Of a DNA stretch of 64,000 nucleotides, positions 40,100-50,902 are shown piece after piece. Origin of the DNA: Flaccisagitta enflata (Eukaryota > Chaetognatha > Sagittoidea > Aphragmophora); contig OZ231126.1 of the NCBI GenBank assembly GCA_965153355.1, positions 35,588,001 to 35,652,000 on the forward strand, written 5' to 3'. The position numbers and the translations under genes were made by a program. Position 1 is the stretch's first letter. Each line of letters begins with the position of its first letter. Under the pieces are notes generated by a model that was not told the origin of the DNA, did no database searches, and saw only the letters and a program-made list of their open reading frames with translations.

Positions 40100-40115
40100 T
40101 TGTGTGTGTATGTGT
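40038..40115 (+). repeat. (GT)n microsatellite
   Basis: GT run just upstream of the retrotransposon. Confidence 0.96.
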
Positions 40116-40325
40116 CGGTGTGTTGTTTGGCTCTGCCTCCGTCTTTTCCCTGTAAAGCTCGCCTACGCGTTTATCAATCAATTCGCGTAATTTTTTTTTC
40201 CTCCGAAATGCATTCGCGGTTGCAAGTAAACGCATTGGCGAACATGAAATCGTCATGGGAAAAGTTGTTGCACATGATTCGTCATCTTATAGACCGACTC
40301 ATATTTTCCATACAAACGTAAATAT

Positions 40326-40628
40326 TGTTAGGTGCCAGTCTCACCTGGTACATGATGATGATAAGCAGGTAATGCTGAATGGAAAGGGGGAGAATGCTCG
40401 TAAGTAAAGGGCCACGCGGTAAGGGTAGTAATGGTAATGGTAATCAGTATAGGTCAGGAAGGAAACGCGCACACCATATCAGAACGTCCTGTAAATATGA
40501 GAACGACAGTTTGAATAATGACACGAGCGAAGACAGATCCAATGACAGCATCAGGAGATGACAGGAATGACAGAAACACGGTACAAATGATAACGGGAAA
40601 GTAAAGTGGCATGAATGAACCTCTAACA
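40326..40628 (-). repeat. 3' LTR (internal 108-bp deletion)
   Basis: 303 bp, read as identical to the 5' LTR on both sides of the deletion at about 40352. The deletion joint lies at a short GGTA/GTA repeat, suggesting slippage or recombination after insertion. Confidence 0.92.
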
Positions 40629-40632
40629 GCTA

Positions 40633-40646
40633 CTCCCCCCTTTCCA
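40633..40646 (-). promoter_or_regulatory. candidate polypurine tract
   Basis: The minus strand reads GGAAAGGGGGGAG immediately before the 3' LTR, the position and composition expected for plus-strand priming. Confidence 0.65.
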
Positions 40647-42271
40647 TTCGATCGACCCGAGCAAATTAAAAATGACTCAAGTCAAATCAGTAAAAATGAA
40701 AAATTATGATCCGGTTGGTAAAAAGAAATTACAACATGTATGACAAAAAAAGTTACATGTTCCGTAAATAAAACTCGTCAAGAAAGAATACTATAAGACT
40801 AAGAAAACTGGCACAAACTTCAGATTTGGTTTTTTTTTTTGTTTTTTTTTTAGAGAATGTAAAACGCGTTTGTCATGGTAGTGCCCCAGAGGTCCCTTTT
40901 TGTTTTTTTTTTTCTTCAATGATCGTAATACCCCTTCTTCCACGATCGAACAGCGACAAACAGTTTCCCAAGGACGCTCCATCGAAACCCACGCCGGCGT
41001 CCTGATTTTGCTGCCACCGCGCCAGGGCGATTTCAGCTCACTTCTTGACAAGTTATGTCTTCAGAGCTGTGATCGCCATGAGAATCGCCCCAATCTTCTG
41101 TCTTCATTCTTGATCTCGATTCCTCTGATGATCCATGACAGTGAATGTCACTTGACAAAGTTCTTGACGGGGCTTTAGACATGCAGTAGCGGCGTTTTGG
41201 GTGTATACCCAACAGCTACTGGCACGTACTAACAAACAGAGGGTGATGACGTGCCTTAGTTATCAAATTGAATCATGTCACTAGCTCACCAATGAAGGGG
41301 GCAACCCTGAATCTGGCGTGCCATGCTGATCCAATGTGATACCAAAAAGGCACAGAGGACCGGAAGAGGTCAGAGAGTGTAATCTCGTACCACCCCCATG
41401 GGAACTCACGCTCCAAGGTAAAAACTATGAATTCTTGAGACACTTGAAAAGTCTTGATGGGGACTCCAACCGTCGTGAGTGATCGCCTCGATCACTCAGA
41501 TCACTCACTCAAGAGATGGCTGTGGTGGAACAGCCGCAAATGAGGTTAAGATAAGTTAAAGGATGGTTAGACAGGGTGGGTGACACCTAAAATCTCACCC
41601 AGTGTGACAATCAACCAAATCAACAATGTCACTTCAGGAAAAACCGGTATAAATTTCTTTAAATGACATGTAGCGGGAAACGCCTTAGTCTCAATCTCCC
41701 GATGATGGGGCACAGTTAAAGAGTAGAGCAACTGTGACACACACAGATCAACAAGTTGACAGGATGTGTAATCCATTATCTCATAAATCCGGTGACAATC
41801 ATGTTAATCAACACACATGCGCCACACCTTAGATCTAGTAAAACAGATAATTCCCCCAAACAAACTTCTCATACAGACAGAACCCAACCTGGATCGCCGA
41901 GTCAATGGATAATGACTGGTTCCTCTGTCAACGATAGGGAGCAACCCCCGGGGGTGATTAGATCTGAGCAATAGGAGAAGTGAAATTGATGCATATTCTC
42001 GCAAAATTAGAGGATGATGATTGTTGATTGACCGACCACAGGTGGTGAGGAGTGTGGGTGCATAGATGGTAGTGTTAGTAATAGTCAAACTGGGTCAACC
42101 AGTACAAACACGGATAAAAAAGCGGCGTATTACGTATCCCGTTGTTGGTCCACCTCAGTGTTCGGGCTGGGGAAAGCATGCTTGGTTTATGAAGACAACG
42201 TTATGATTTCGGATATCCGTGACTAAAATGAGCTCTTAACTACAAAGTTTAATTTGTACAGAGAGCAGAGT
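40647..42271. other. retrotransposon 3' interior without recognisable pol
   Basis: About 1.6 kb between the 3' LTR and the tandem repeat. Both strands are broken by stops, and no reverse transcriptase (YxDD), RNase H or integrase motif was seen. This is the basis for calling the element Gag-only. Confidence 0.7.
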
Positions 42272-42430
42272 AAAACAGTGCGTGTAAACACATAGTGCAG
42301 AAGTTAACAATGTGTGTGAACACAGTGCAGATGTTAACAATGTGTGTGAACACATAGTGCAGAAGTTAACAATGTGTGTGAACACATAGTGCAAAAGTTA
42401 ACAATGTGTGTGAACACATAGTTTGTGTAT
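42272..42430 (+). repeat. ~32-bp tandem repeat inside the retrotransposon
   Basis: About five copies of gtgtgtgaacacatagtgca plus gaagttaacaat, between the gag stop and the 3' LTR. One copy lacks four bases. Confidence 0.85.
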
Positions 42431-42673
42431 TAATACAACAGTGCAAGAGACTAGCTAAGTCAGACTATGTGTGAGCAATATACAGTGCTGGAGAAGCGCC
42501 GAGACCATAATTATTTTAGGCAGGATATGCCATGTCTCGGAAAAGGGGAATCGAGGTTAGTAGTGCAGCCAAGGACAGGACATGTCAAAACACACAGTTC
42601 CGGGGTCATAGAGATAAGAGAAAGGGAGCAGGTCTTTAGTGAGAAGGAGGGATGTGTGTGGGGAGGCATAGAG

Positions 42674-44470
42674 TTAGAACTCAAGCCAGTTGTCTCCACA
42701 ATCCACATTTGCCGCCGCCTCAGACTTAAATGATGATCTCCCCTTCCTGGTTGATTGGTAACGAAGAGTGATGTCGTAGGCTCGTTTGATGCATTGCTTG
42801 TCCGTAGGCATGCTCATCTTGATTTGGTCTTGGTAGTCTTTGGGAAGACCACTGATGAAGCGGATGAAGTAAGCATCCAATTTGGCTTTTGATCCATCCA
42901 GAAGGTTGGTCTCAAAAGAGTCCACATACTGCTTCACCTTAGAGCAGTATGTGTGAAGAGATTCCTTGGACTCATCCCAGGTGTAAGCGCGGAGGTTGCA
43001 CTTCCACTCTGCCCTGATTATAGGGTCTTCATACTCCAACTTGAGCTCTTTCTTCAGTGCAAGCCAATCAGTGTTCTTGTGGACACTGCGGTTCCAGATT
43101 GCAAAGGCTTCAGGTCCAAGGTAATTGGGAAGCCATTCTAGGCAATAACGGAAATGTCTTCTTCTAGAGTGGGGGTTCACCCCTTTCTTCACACCAGTCT
43201 CAAACTTATCCACCCAGATGGCAAAGACCTGTTTGGAGTTGTGATCAAATTCCTTGACTCCTGGGAGCTTGTGGCAGACTTGTTCCGGGAGCTCGCGGTT
43301 GTAAGCATAACCATCAGTTGGGTCATCTTCCTCAGAGTCAGAGTGACGGTGAGAGCGTTGGGACCTAGGCCTGCGTGTCCTAGTGCGACGTCTACCACTG
43401 CCACTGGCATGATCCTGTGAACCATCAGTTTCTGATACATCACTGTGAGGTCTTCTTGTATTGGCCAAGCCCTGATCAGAAACGATTGACTGAGTGGGGA
43501 CAAGGGCTCCATTTTGGGGTGCACCCAATCGCTGCATGGGAGCCTGGGGTCCTTGGGCAGCGGAAGGTTGTGGTACAGCTTGAGCAGGCAATGAGTTTTG
43601 GTGCCCAAAAGCTATGGGAGCATACCCAGAGTGCATAGGGGTGGGTGCACGGGCTCTTGGAGTACTATGGTTAGACCACGCATTCAATACCCTGACTGCG
43701 GCTGAGGGTGGATGTCCTGAGGGAAAGACAGCCGCTATGGGTGGACCTGAGGCTGCTGAGGATGGGCCTGGGTTAGCTGAGGTTGGGCCTGGAGCTGCTA
43801 GGAATGACCCTGCCACAACTGAAGGTGGGATCGAGCCTGTTTGACTTCCTGGAGAAGGTAGCACAATGTTTAGCAAGTTGGGCGGTGGAGCCCTAGGCGC
43901 ACCTGCAAGAACACTGGGGGCCATCAAGGATCCACTCAGAGGTGGCGCAACCGAATTGCTGACGGGGGTCACCGTCGTGGTGACCACTAGGGATGCAACT
44001 GTGGGCTGGGGAGCTCCCCCAGATGGCGGTGGACCTGCGGGCTGAGAAGCCCCCCCAGATGGTGGTAAACCTGCGGCCAAGGCTGAGGCTGAGACACCCC
44101 CTTGACCTGACGGAAAGGCGTTGAGGGTGGCACTGTTGGGAGGTAATCCCGCTATGTTGGGAGCTTGCAGTCCCTGAGCGCTGTTGGCTGCCATCATCTG
44201 ATTCATATGCCGTATGAGATTGTCCATTTGACGCTCCATGCGGTCCATGGATGTTTGCTGCTGTTGTATGGCGGTCTGTTGTTGTTGCATAGCAGTCTGT
44301 TGTTGTTGCAAGGCTGCTTGTTGCCGAATAATCAGCGGCTCGAGGTTATTCATATTTTGGGGGGGTTGACCCCCAACACCACTCACGCTCGCAGCGGTGC
44401 CTGCGGAGGAGCCTGCGACGACATTAATCGGAGGGTTTACCCCCGGAGGTGGAGGTGCTGCAGTGGACAT
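42674..44470 (-). CDS. retrotransposon Gag-like protein
   Basis: 598 codons from ATG at 44470; the open frame extends 20 codons further 5' but without an ATG. The N-terminal part is Pro/Ala/Gly-rich, with a Gln-rich heptad-like stretch (QQQQTAMQQQQTAIQQQQ) near residue 55-75 that may form a coiled coil. A basic segment (RRRTRTRRPRSQRSHRHSDS) then an acidic one (EEDDPTD) precede the last ~200 residues. These look like a Ty3/gypsy capsid domain: VFAIWVDKFETGV, CLEWLPNYLGPEAFAIWN, DWLALKKELKLEYED, ESLHTYCSKVKQYVDSFE, RFISGLPKDYQDQI. No CCHC zinc knuckle is visible, and the stop follows DCGDNWLEF. It would form the particle that packages element RNA. The uninterrupted frame fits a young copy. Confidence 0.88.
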   Translation of the reverse strand: MSTAAPPPPGVNPPINVVAGSSAGTAASVSGVGGQPPQNMNNLEPLIIRQQAALQQQQTAMQQQQTAIQQQQTSMDRMERQMDNLIRHMNQMMAANSAQGLQAPNIAGLPPNSATLNAFPSGQGGVSASALAAGLPPSGGASQPAGPPPSGGAPQPTVASLVVTTTVTPVSNSVAPPLSGSLMAPSVLAGAPRAPPPNLLNIVLPSPGSQTGSIPPSVVAGSFLAAPGPTSANPGPSSAASGPPIAAVFPSGHPPSAAVRVLNAWSNHSTPRARAPTPMHSGYAPIAFGHQNSLPAQAVPQPSAAQGPQAPMQRLGAPQNGALVPTQSIVSDQGLANTRRPHSDVSETDGSQDHASGSGRRRTRTRRPRSQRSHRHSDSEEDDPTDGYAYNRELPEQVCHKLPGVKEFDHNSKQVFAIWVDKFETGVKKGVNPHSRRRHFRYCLEWLPNYLGPEAFAIWNRSVHKNTDWLALKKELKLEYEDPIIRAEWKCNLRAYTWDESKESLHTYCSKVKQYVDSFETNLLDGSKAKLDAYFIRFISGLPKDYQDQIKMSMPTDKQCIKRAYDITLRYQSTRKGRSSFKSEAAANVDCGDNWLEF

Positions 44471-45012
44471 ACTGCCGTAGATTGAAGGTTGATTCGTAAA
44501 AAACACAATGAAAGTCACTAAAATCACCAATTGTGCAATTGCTGCACAAAGTACAAGTCACAGTAAATATCACAAGTGTGAAGCCAAATTTGCTAAAACA
44601 AGTTTTTCATTTATCGGATTTTTAAGTATGGTGTACGCGTTTCCAGAGTAAATGTCAATTGTCACAGTCAAGTCTTGAAGGATGAATAGAGACGTTCTGA
44701 AGATGTGAGAAGCGAAGACGACGTAAAATGTACACAATTTACAGCATGGGTTTGGACCCAGTGGTAGAATGCATGTGTAATGTAGAAGGAAGACATTGAA
44801 GTGTCCCGTCCGAAATTTTCCGCCACCATCCGAACACGGCAGATCTCGCGTCTGCAGTGGGTCCAGGGCCGCAAAGATTAATTGAGGAGTACAACGAGGT
44901 ATGGAAGTGGACGTCAAGAGGGAAGGAAATCCCCGGATGCGAGAGTACCAGAGACATCCAAAGTGTCAACCTTTGCCACGGAGGTAGAACTCCCCAGAAG
45001 ACACTTAAGTTG

Positions 45013-45105
45013 GCTTGCAACTCGTAAGTCGAATGGCCCTCCGGTCTGAACACCAGTCAGGGTTAAGTCAGGCGCTCTATCCACCAGGAGGATGCGCGTC
45101 GTCCA
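45013..45105 (-). other. possible tRNA-derived fragment in the retrotransposon leader
   Basis: The minus strand reads CTGGTGGATAGAGCGCCTGAC, much like a tRNA D arm and A box, followed by a B-box-like GTGTTCAGACCGG. It does not fold into a clear cloverleaf by eye. Confidence 0.25.
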
Positions 45106-45279
45106 GCCAGGGACTTAACATGAAATTGCAAACATCCTCGGCGATGGTTGGTCAGCCAAGTCAAACACAAGCGGTGCCAGCCGACCATAAGCGAAATATC
45201 TGTCACAGGCCTATGGAATAAGCGGAATCAAAGAGGTGGGTGGGCGGCGGGCTCGTCCCCGACTGCCATGTACAGTCAG

Positions 45280-45297
45280 AGACCGGTTGATGCACCA
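45280..45297 (-). promoter_or_regulatory. candidate tRNA primer-binding site
   Basis: Two bases inside the 5' LTR, the minus strand reads TGGTGCATCAACCGGTC. It begins with the TGG complementary to a tRNA CCA end. The tRNA was not identified. Confidence 0.6.
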
Positions 45298-45299
45298 GA

Positions 45300-45710
45300 T
45301 GTTAGGTGCCAGTCTCACCTGGTAGAGGGTCGCGTAGAGATGGTATCTCTATAATGTCTGTACAATGATGAGGAAATCATCTGGGAAAGGGAGAAGGCAC
45401 AAGTATGTATATGACGCACTGGTAACGATGTACATGATGATGATAAGCAGGTAATGCTGAATGGAAAGGGGGAGAATGCTCGTAAGTAAAGGGCCACGCG
45501 GTAAGGGTAGTAATGGTAATGGTAATCAGTATAGGTCAGGAAGGAAACGCGCACACCATATCAGAACGTCCTGTAAATATGAGAACGACAGTTTGAATAA
45601 TGACACGAGCGAAGACAGATCCAATGACAGCATCAGGAGATGACAGGAATGACAGAAACACGGTACAAATGATAACGGGAAAGTAAAGTGGCATGAATGA
45701 ACCTCTAACA
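45300..45710 (-). repeat. 5' LTR (intact copy)
   Basis: 411 bp with TGTTAG...CTAACA ends. It contains the 108-bp segment (about 45327-45433) missing from the other LTR. Confidence 0.92.
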
Positions 45711-45851
<141 letters not shown>

Positions 45852-46136
45852 AATGGAACGCCGTTTTTCACAGCCAGAAAAAAGAAGAAAAAAAAGTATT
45901 CGAGTTGTTTTTCAGCAATGATGATGTTTTATGGGCGGTGCTAAGAAACACCTGCTCGACATTTCTTTGACTTTTCTCGGCATATCCCTACTTCTACCTT
46001 GGGCTTGGCTGCCCTGTACGCACATGCTTATACGCACGCACGAAAGCACGCGCTCATTCGCACAATTACACGTTCGCACATGAATTTTTGCCCAAAACAT
46101 TGCATTGCATCGCATATCGAGCTTTTCCTAATTTGC

Positions 46137-46137
46137 C

Positions 46138-46167
<30 letters not shown>
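46137..46167 (+). repeat. (GCTT)n microsatellite
   Basis: About seven GCTT units. Confidence 0.93.
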
Positions 46168-46168
<1 letters not shown>

Positions 46169-46916
46169 ATAAGTCGAGACCTTTCCTTTATTTCATATGT
46201 ATGATGCGATCACATTGAATAATTCTGCATATTGCAAACTGTGTAAACTATGCTATGACATGCCTCTCCTTCTCACTCTCCGCTCCCTCTGCTTTCCCGT
46301 TTTCTCCTTAAATTTAAATTGTTTCTGTAATATATTGGTTGATCAACTTTTTCTTTGTTTTGTGCCACACATTTTGATGTATGATTACTTTCAAGTATAC
46401 ATTCATATGGAGCAAGAATAATCTCAGGGGTGGAAATAAAGTGAGCGAAGTAAGAAGTTAAAATGAATTAATGCCCTGATTGAATCCGACCCATGAAACA
46501 TTCAACCATGCGAAGCAACTTCATGGTTCTAGATAAAGTACAGCGATCGATACAGTCTGGCTCTTTGTGCGTGGGCTAAAAAATGCTGAAAGAAAATATT
46601 CATGATTCTATTCAACCACCTTTATATTATACATCGACTGCCTCTGCCTCTTCTCTTGAGTTCAACGCGCCGAAGATAATTATCAGACCTTCCATTAAAT
46701 GTGTTTCTCTCTCTCTCTTTAACCCCCCCCCTTCTTCCCCACCCCTCCTCTTTCATTTTGATTTTGATTTTTGCCTCTTCTCGATTTCCATTTTTCCATA
46801 TGAAAAGGGTGAAGGGGGAGAAGGCTTTGATTGAGCTAGAGGGCAAAGTGTTTGACCGCCCTCATAACGGGCCTTTCAAAGGAGCAAAAGTCAAAGAGAA
46901 ATGAAAGAAACTTTCT

Positions 46917-46917
<1 letters not shown>
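46168..46917. other. no recognised feature
   Basis: Unique intronic sequence. Confidence 0.5.

Positions 46918-47010
<93 letters not shown>
46918..47010 (+). repeat. (GA)n microsatellite
   Basis: GA run. Confidence 0.97.
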
Positions 47011-47012
<2 letters not shown>

Positions 47013-47181
47013 ATACACACAGAATCAATTACAGACAAACGGAAATACGGGCAAACGGATAGGTAAGATAATGAGAGATGGACGCAAAGAGTGTGGAGGA
47101 CGAAAAGCATGCACAGAGCTGCAGAGATGTTTAAAGTCGTGATGACCGACGAAAGGTCTCTGATAGAAAATAGAGAAGATA

Positions 47182-47340
47182 GAAGAAAGAGAGAAAGAGA
47201 GAAAGAGAGAAAGAGAGAAAGAGAGAAAAAGAGAAAAAGAGAAAAAGAGAAAAAGAGAAAAAGAGAAAGAGAGAAAGAGAGAAAGAGAGAAAGAGAGAAA
47301 GAGAGAAAATATAAGTGAAAGAGAGAAAGAGAAAAAGAAA
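47182..47340 (+). repeat. (GAGAAA)n / (AAAAGAG)n tract
   Basis: Alternating AAAGAGAG and AAAAAGAG units. Confidence 0.93.
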
Positions 47341-47750
47341 AGATGAGGTAAAAAGGAAATGATATTAAGGCGCAAATCTGAGAAAGTGGGCACGCCCTCG
47401 TTGGACTCGTTTGACGCCTCCCATGTCCAACAAATCAGGACTGACTCGTCTTTATCATTAGACGACCCTCGGCCTCGGAGAATCGTCAGTCGTGATGACG
47501 AAGGCGACCAACTTATTTGCGAGCCTGAAAACGACAATTTCACGTTTCCTATCATTGGTTATCACGATGTTTTACGACTTGACTGTCTTCATCATCTCTG
47601 TCAAACGACTTGACTCTCGCTTGACCACATCTTGGTCGAGTGAGACACCTCTTTTATGAAACGTTTCATCTCCTCTACGATATCACATATCAGATCAGGG
47701 ACATCTATTAGCCAAACGCTTCTATTCCAGGTTTTGGCCCTATACACTTA

Positions 47751-47894
47751 TTAGTCGCGGACACGCGACTCTACACCTTACTGCGTCGGTAGGTCAGTCC
47801 CTCTGTCCGTAAAATTCTTTAATTGTGTGTGTTTTTCGCATTACTGCTCCTGCCCAACCGTCCGCGACTGGATTGCCGTGTATCCGGCCTTGTT
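47751..47894 (-). mobile_element. HINE-like copy, GTCGCG hairpin subtype
   Basis: Plus strand: TTAGTCGCGGACACGCGACT, TACTGCGTCGGTAGGTCAGT, CTGCCCAACCGTCCGCGACT, then GCCGTGTATCCGGCCTTGTT. Closest to 57646-57790. Confidence 0.87.
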
Positions 47895-48196
47895 ACACTA
47901 TCATCAAGTGATGGAGATGATTCTTTTCTTTTTTCCTCCTTTTTTGAGAAAGTTCGCAGGATCCTCCTCTCCCCTTTCACCCTCTTTTCGTTACTCAATC
48001 ATTTGCACTTCTTCCTCCTCCTCCTCCTCCTCCTCTTCCTGCTCCTCCTCTTTGCTTATCGCCTTTTTTCCTCTTCCGAATCAAAAGCGGAAGTACGTTT
48101 GCGGTTACGTCGTCGCTTTTTGGCCCATGTTTGTTAGATTTGTATGTTTGATAAAGATATTTTTTCTTTCTTTTTTTTTGTTTTTTTGTTTTCTGT

Positions 48197-48265
48197 TTGT
48201 TTGTTTGTTTGTTTGTTTGTTTGTTTGTTTGTTTGTTTGTTTGTTTGTTTGTTTGTTTGTTTGTT

Positions 48266-48305
<40 letters not shown>

Positions 48306-48331
48306 TTTCTTTCTTTTTTTCTTTCTTTCAT
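48197..48331 (+). repeat. (GTTT)n-(CTTT)n compound microsatellite
   Basis: GTTT to 48265, then CTTT. Confidence 0.97.
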
Positions 48332-48817
48332 TTCTTTTTCTCAATCATTCTATCTTTTTTTTCCTTCTCTTTTCTTTTCTTTTCTTTTAAGAAAGTATCA
48401 AAAAAGGTTGCAGTTCCTTTGACAATCTTCGTCTTGGTCTTAGTCATCGACGCCTTGCTTTCAGCTCAAAAAAGAAAAAAAAAAAGAAAAAGAAAAGAAA
48501 AGAGAAAGAAGAAAAAAATTTGGCGCAATTTGGCAAAAGGCTCTTTTGAACAGGAGGCGCATAAACTGCGAGTAATGATCGTTTGGAATTGAGTGAAGGA
48601 GGCCAAAGAGAGGGAGGGAAGGGGGAAGGAAGGAAGGGAAGGGGGGAAAAGAGGAGGAACAGGGCAAGGAAGCAGGAAAGGAAGGACCGAACTAGGAAGG
48701 AAGGGGAGAAGTAGCAGGTGGAAGAGGTTTGGTTTAAGCCGATGCCGTAAAGTCCCATGAGGCTAACTTTGGCATTTTTGGTAAGAGGTGGTTTAGTGTT
48801 AGGTGACTATGGATAGA

Positions 48818-49020
48818 AACAAGGCCGGATACACGGCTAACCCATTCGCGTGCGGATGGGTAGCAGTGCTGGAGAAGGTCACTAGAGCATTTGGGCAAGA
48901 GCAGTAGGCTCAAAAAAGTAAAAAGAGGACTGACCGTCCGACCAACCGACCGACCAACCGACCAACCGACCAATGGACTGACATAGCGGGGTGTAGAGTC
49001 GCGTGGCATGCTACTAAAAA
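48818..49020 (+). mobile_element. HINE-like copy
   Basis: AACAAGGCCGGATACACGGC, TTCGCGTGCGGATGGGTAGC, a (GACC/AACC)n centre, then TGTAGAGTCGCGTGGCATGC and TACTAAAAA. Confidence 0.85.
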
Positions 49021-49035
49021 AAGAACAAGAGCAAC

Positions 49036-49042
49036 AACAACA

Positions 49043-49138
<96 letters not shown>

Positions 49139-49139
49139 C
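49036..49139 (+). repeat. (CAA)n microsatellite
   Basis: About 33 CAA units, immediately 3' of a HINE-like copy. Confidence 0.97.
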
Positions 49140-49380
49140 GAAGATACCGATGAAATAATGAAACAAGATCAGGATCGACAGCGATGAACGGACTACCCAT
49201 AGATTATCTACGCTGAGGGTAATTAGGCAACTAAGGCAAGCTCCGAGCCGAGTTATCGAGGTGTTGGGTTTGGCGTCAATTTTGGCTTTGATCCAGGCAA
49301 AATTACCTCAACGCCCTTTCCCTTGTTTTCGTTGAACACTCCCGAAAATTAAGACAAAATGTTCCGCTTTGTTTCTCCTA

Positions 49381-49481
<101 letters not shown>

Positions 49482-49813
49482 TCATTCGTTTTCGCCTTAG
49501 AGCTTCCCGCGCGAGTGATTCTTAATCCAGACAGCCTATACTTGTATTATATGTAATTGTTGACATCGGCGTCACTCGCGATGATAAGAGTGAATGAGAC
49601 CATGTTAATGTGACCGCTTGCGTCGGTTTTTTTTAAACACATTTACATCGACTCTCTTCTTGGATCTAGATGAAATGTATGATTAAAATGGAATGTTTAA
49701 GAAGTGAACGATAAAAGCATGATTGTTGCCTGCCGTATCTTTGACTTAAAATTTTTCTCATCAATACTACATTTTCTCTTATCTCTCTATCCCCCCCCCT
49801 TCCTACCCTTCAG

Positions 49814-50088
49814 GCGACGACGGTCAAGACGATGACGTGGACATCGACGATTATGACGACGAGGAAGTTGGTATCGACGACGCCGACTCCCTCGTCTCTT
49901 CCGGCGTGGATCGAGGCCCAGGAAGCGGCCTCGGCGGCGCCGGCGGCGGCAACAAAGGCCGCCGCCGAAGAACGGCTTTCACCAGCGAACAATTGCTCGA
50001 ACTCGAAAAGGAATTTCACGCCAAAAAATATCTGAGTCTCACGGAAAGATCGCAAATCGCGCACACGCTGAAACTCAGCGAAGTACAA
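49814..50088 (+). CDS. Gbx: Gbx/unplugged, homeobox exon 1 (acidic linker and homeodomain residues 1-44)
   Basis: The acceptor ctacccttcAG (49812-49813) follows a strong pyrimidine/C tract and the donor CAA|GTGAGT is at 50089. The exon has an acidic stretch ([22 protein letters not shown]), a Gly-rich linker, then [20 protein letters not shown] and [23 protein letters not shown], which is helices 1, 2 and the start of helix 3 of a Gbx homeodomain. [14 protein letters not shown] and [13 protein letters not shown] are diagnostic of the Gbx family. Gbx proteins are sequence-specific nuclear DNA-binding regulators of anterior nervous-system patterning. The intron after Gln44 is phase 0, the recurrent 44/45 homeobox intron site. 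Frame, phase and motifs all agree. Confidence 0.97.
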
Positions 50089-50428
50089 GTGAGTACGACA
50101 AAATGCCGGAAATTTCTGTTTTGGAATGACAATATCATTCAAGTCACAATTGCCTGATGTATGCTGGAGCTGTATGAACGTCAAGATACCCTGTATGCCA
50201 TATCTAACTTGCAGTTATCGCTAAGATGTTTGAAGGATTGGTCGAACAAATTGATAGGGAATCTCTTCTATAGCGAAAAGTCAGGGAAACCCTAATCATT
50301 GTCTAGTCGACGTTCTTAAACTATTTCTCCCTCAATTTATCTCTTCCACTTCCGTGGACAAAAACTCATTCCCGCTTTCATCTCTTCTTTTTCTTTTCTT
50401 TTTCTCCCCGTCCCAACAAAAAAAAAAG

Positions 50429-50707
50429 GTTAAGATCTGGTTTCAAAATCGTCGGGCCAAATGGAAGCGCGTCAAGGCCGGCATCGCCCACGGCCGCGCC
50501 ACGGCCGGCGCTTCCGGCCTCGGTCCCGCCGGCGCCGGGGGAGCAGGAGGCGCCGGTGGAGGGGTTGGAGGAGCGGGAGGAGGAGGAGCAGGAGGCGGAG
50601 GAGGAGGAACGACGAAACTGGTCGTCCCAATTCCGGTCCACGTCAACCGATTCGCCATCAGATCTCAACATCAGCAGTTGGAAAAGGCCGCTAGATCAGC
50701 GCAGCAG
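50429..50707 (+). CDS. Gbx: Gbx/unplugged, homeobox exon 2 (recognition helix and post-homeodomain motif)
   Basis: The acceptor is the A-rich ...aaaaaaaaAG at 50427-50428 and the donor is CAG|GTCAGT at 50708. The exon starts VKIWFQNRRAKWKRVKAG, completing helix 3 with Gln50 and Asn51, the residues that set homeodomain DNA contact. A Gly/Ala run of about 55 residues (AGAGGAGGAGGGVGGAGG type) follows, then KLVVPIPVHVNRFAIRSQHQ and QLEKAARSAQQ. The PIPVHVxRFA(I/V)RSQHQQLE block is a Gbx-specific motif found just after the homeodomain in flies and vertebrates. The Gly expansion between homeodomain and motif is unusually long. The 340-bp upstream intron has no notable repeat. Confidence 0.97.
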
Positions 50708-50737
50708 GTCAGTAGCTTCATTTCAAGAATTTAGGAT

Positions 50738-50797
50738 GTGTGATGATAATGATGACGATGATGATAATGATGATGATGATGATGAAGCATTGATGAC

Positions 50798-50884
<87 letters not shown>
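50738..50884 (+). repeat. (GAT)n microsatellite filling a Gbx intron
   Basis: Occupies about three quarters of the 195-bp intron 50708-50902. Confidence 0.97.
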
Positions 50885-50902
50885 ATCTTTATGTTGATAC
50901 AG

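Larger units (their letters stand above)
40326..45710 (-). mobile_element. LTR retrotransposon, Gag-only (Ty3/gypsy-like), complete with target duplication
   Basis: The two direct repeats start TGTTAG and end CTAACA: 40326-40628 (303 bp) and 45300-45710 (411 bp). They are identical throughout their aligned length except for one 108-bp deletion in the left copy. They are flanked by a 4-bp target duplication ATAT (40322-40325 and 45711-45714). The element is oriented minus, so the right repeat is the 5' LTR. A primer-binding-site-like TGG... follows it, and a purine-rich tract precedes the 3' LTR. The 4.7-kb interior has one long frame (gag). No protease, reverse transcriptase, RNase H or integrase frame is present, so mobility would need enzymes in trans. 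It lies in the 37-kb Gbx intron, antisense to Gbx. Confidence 0.93.
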
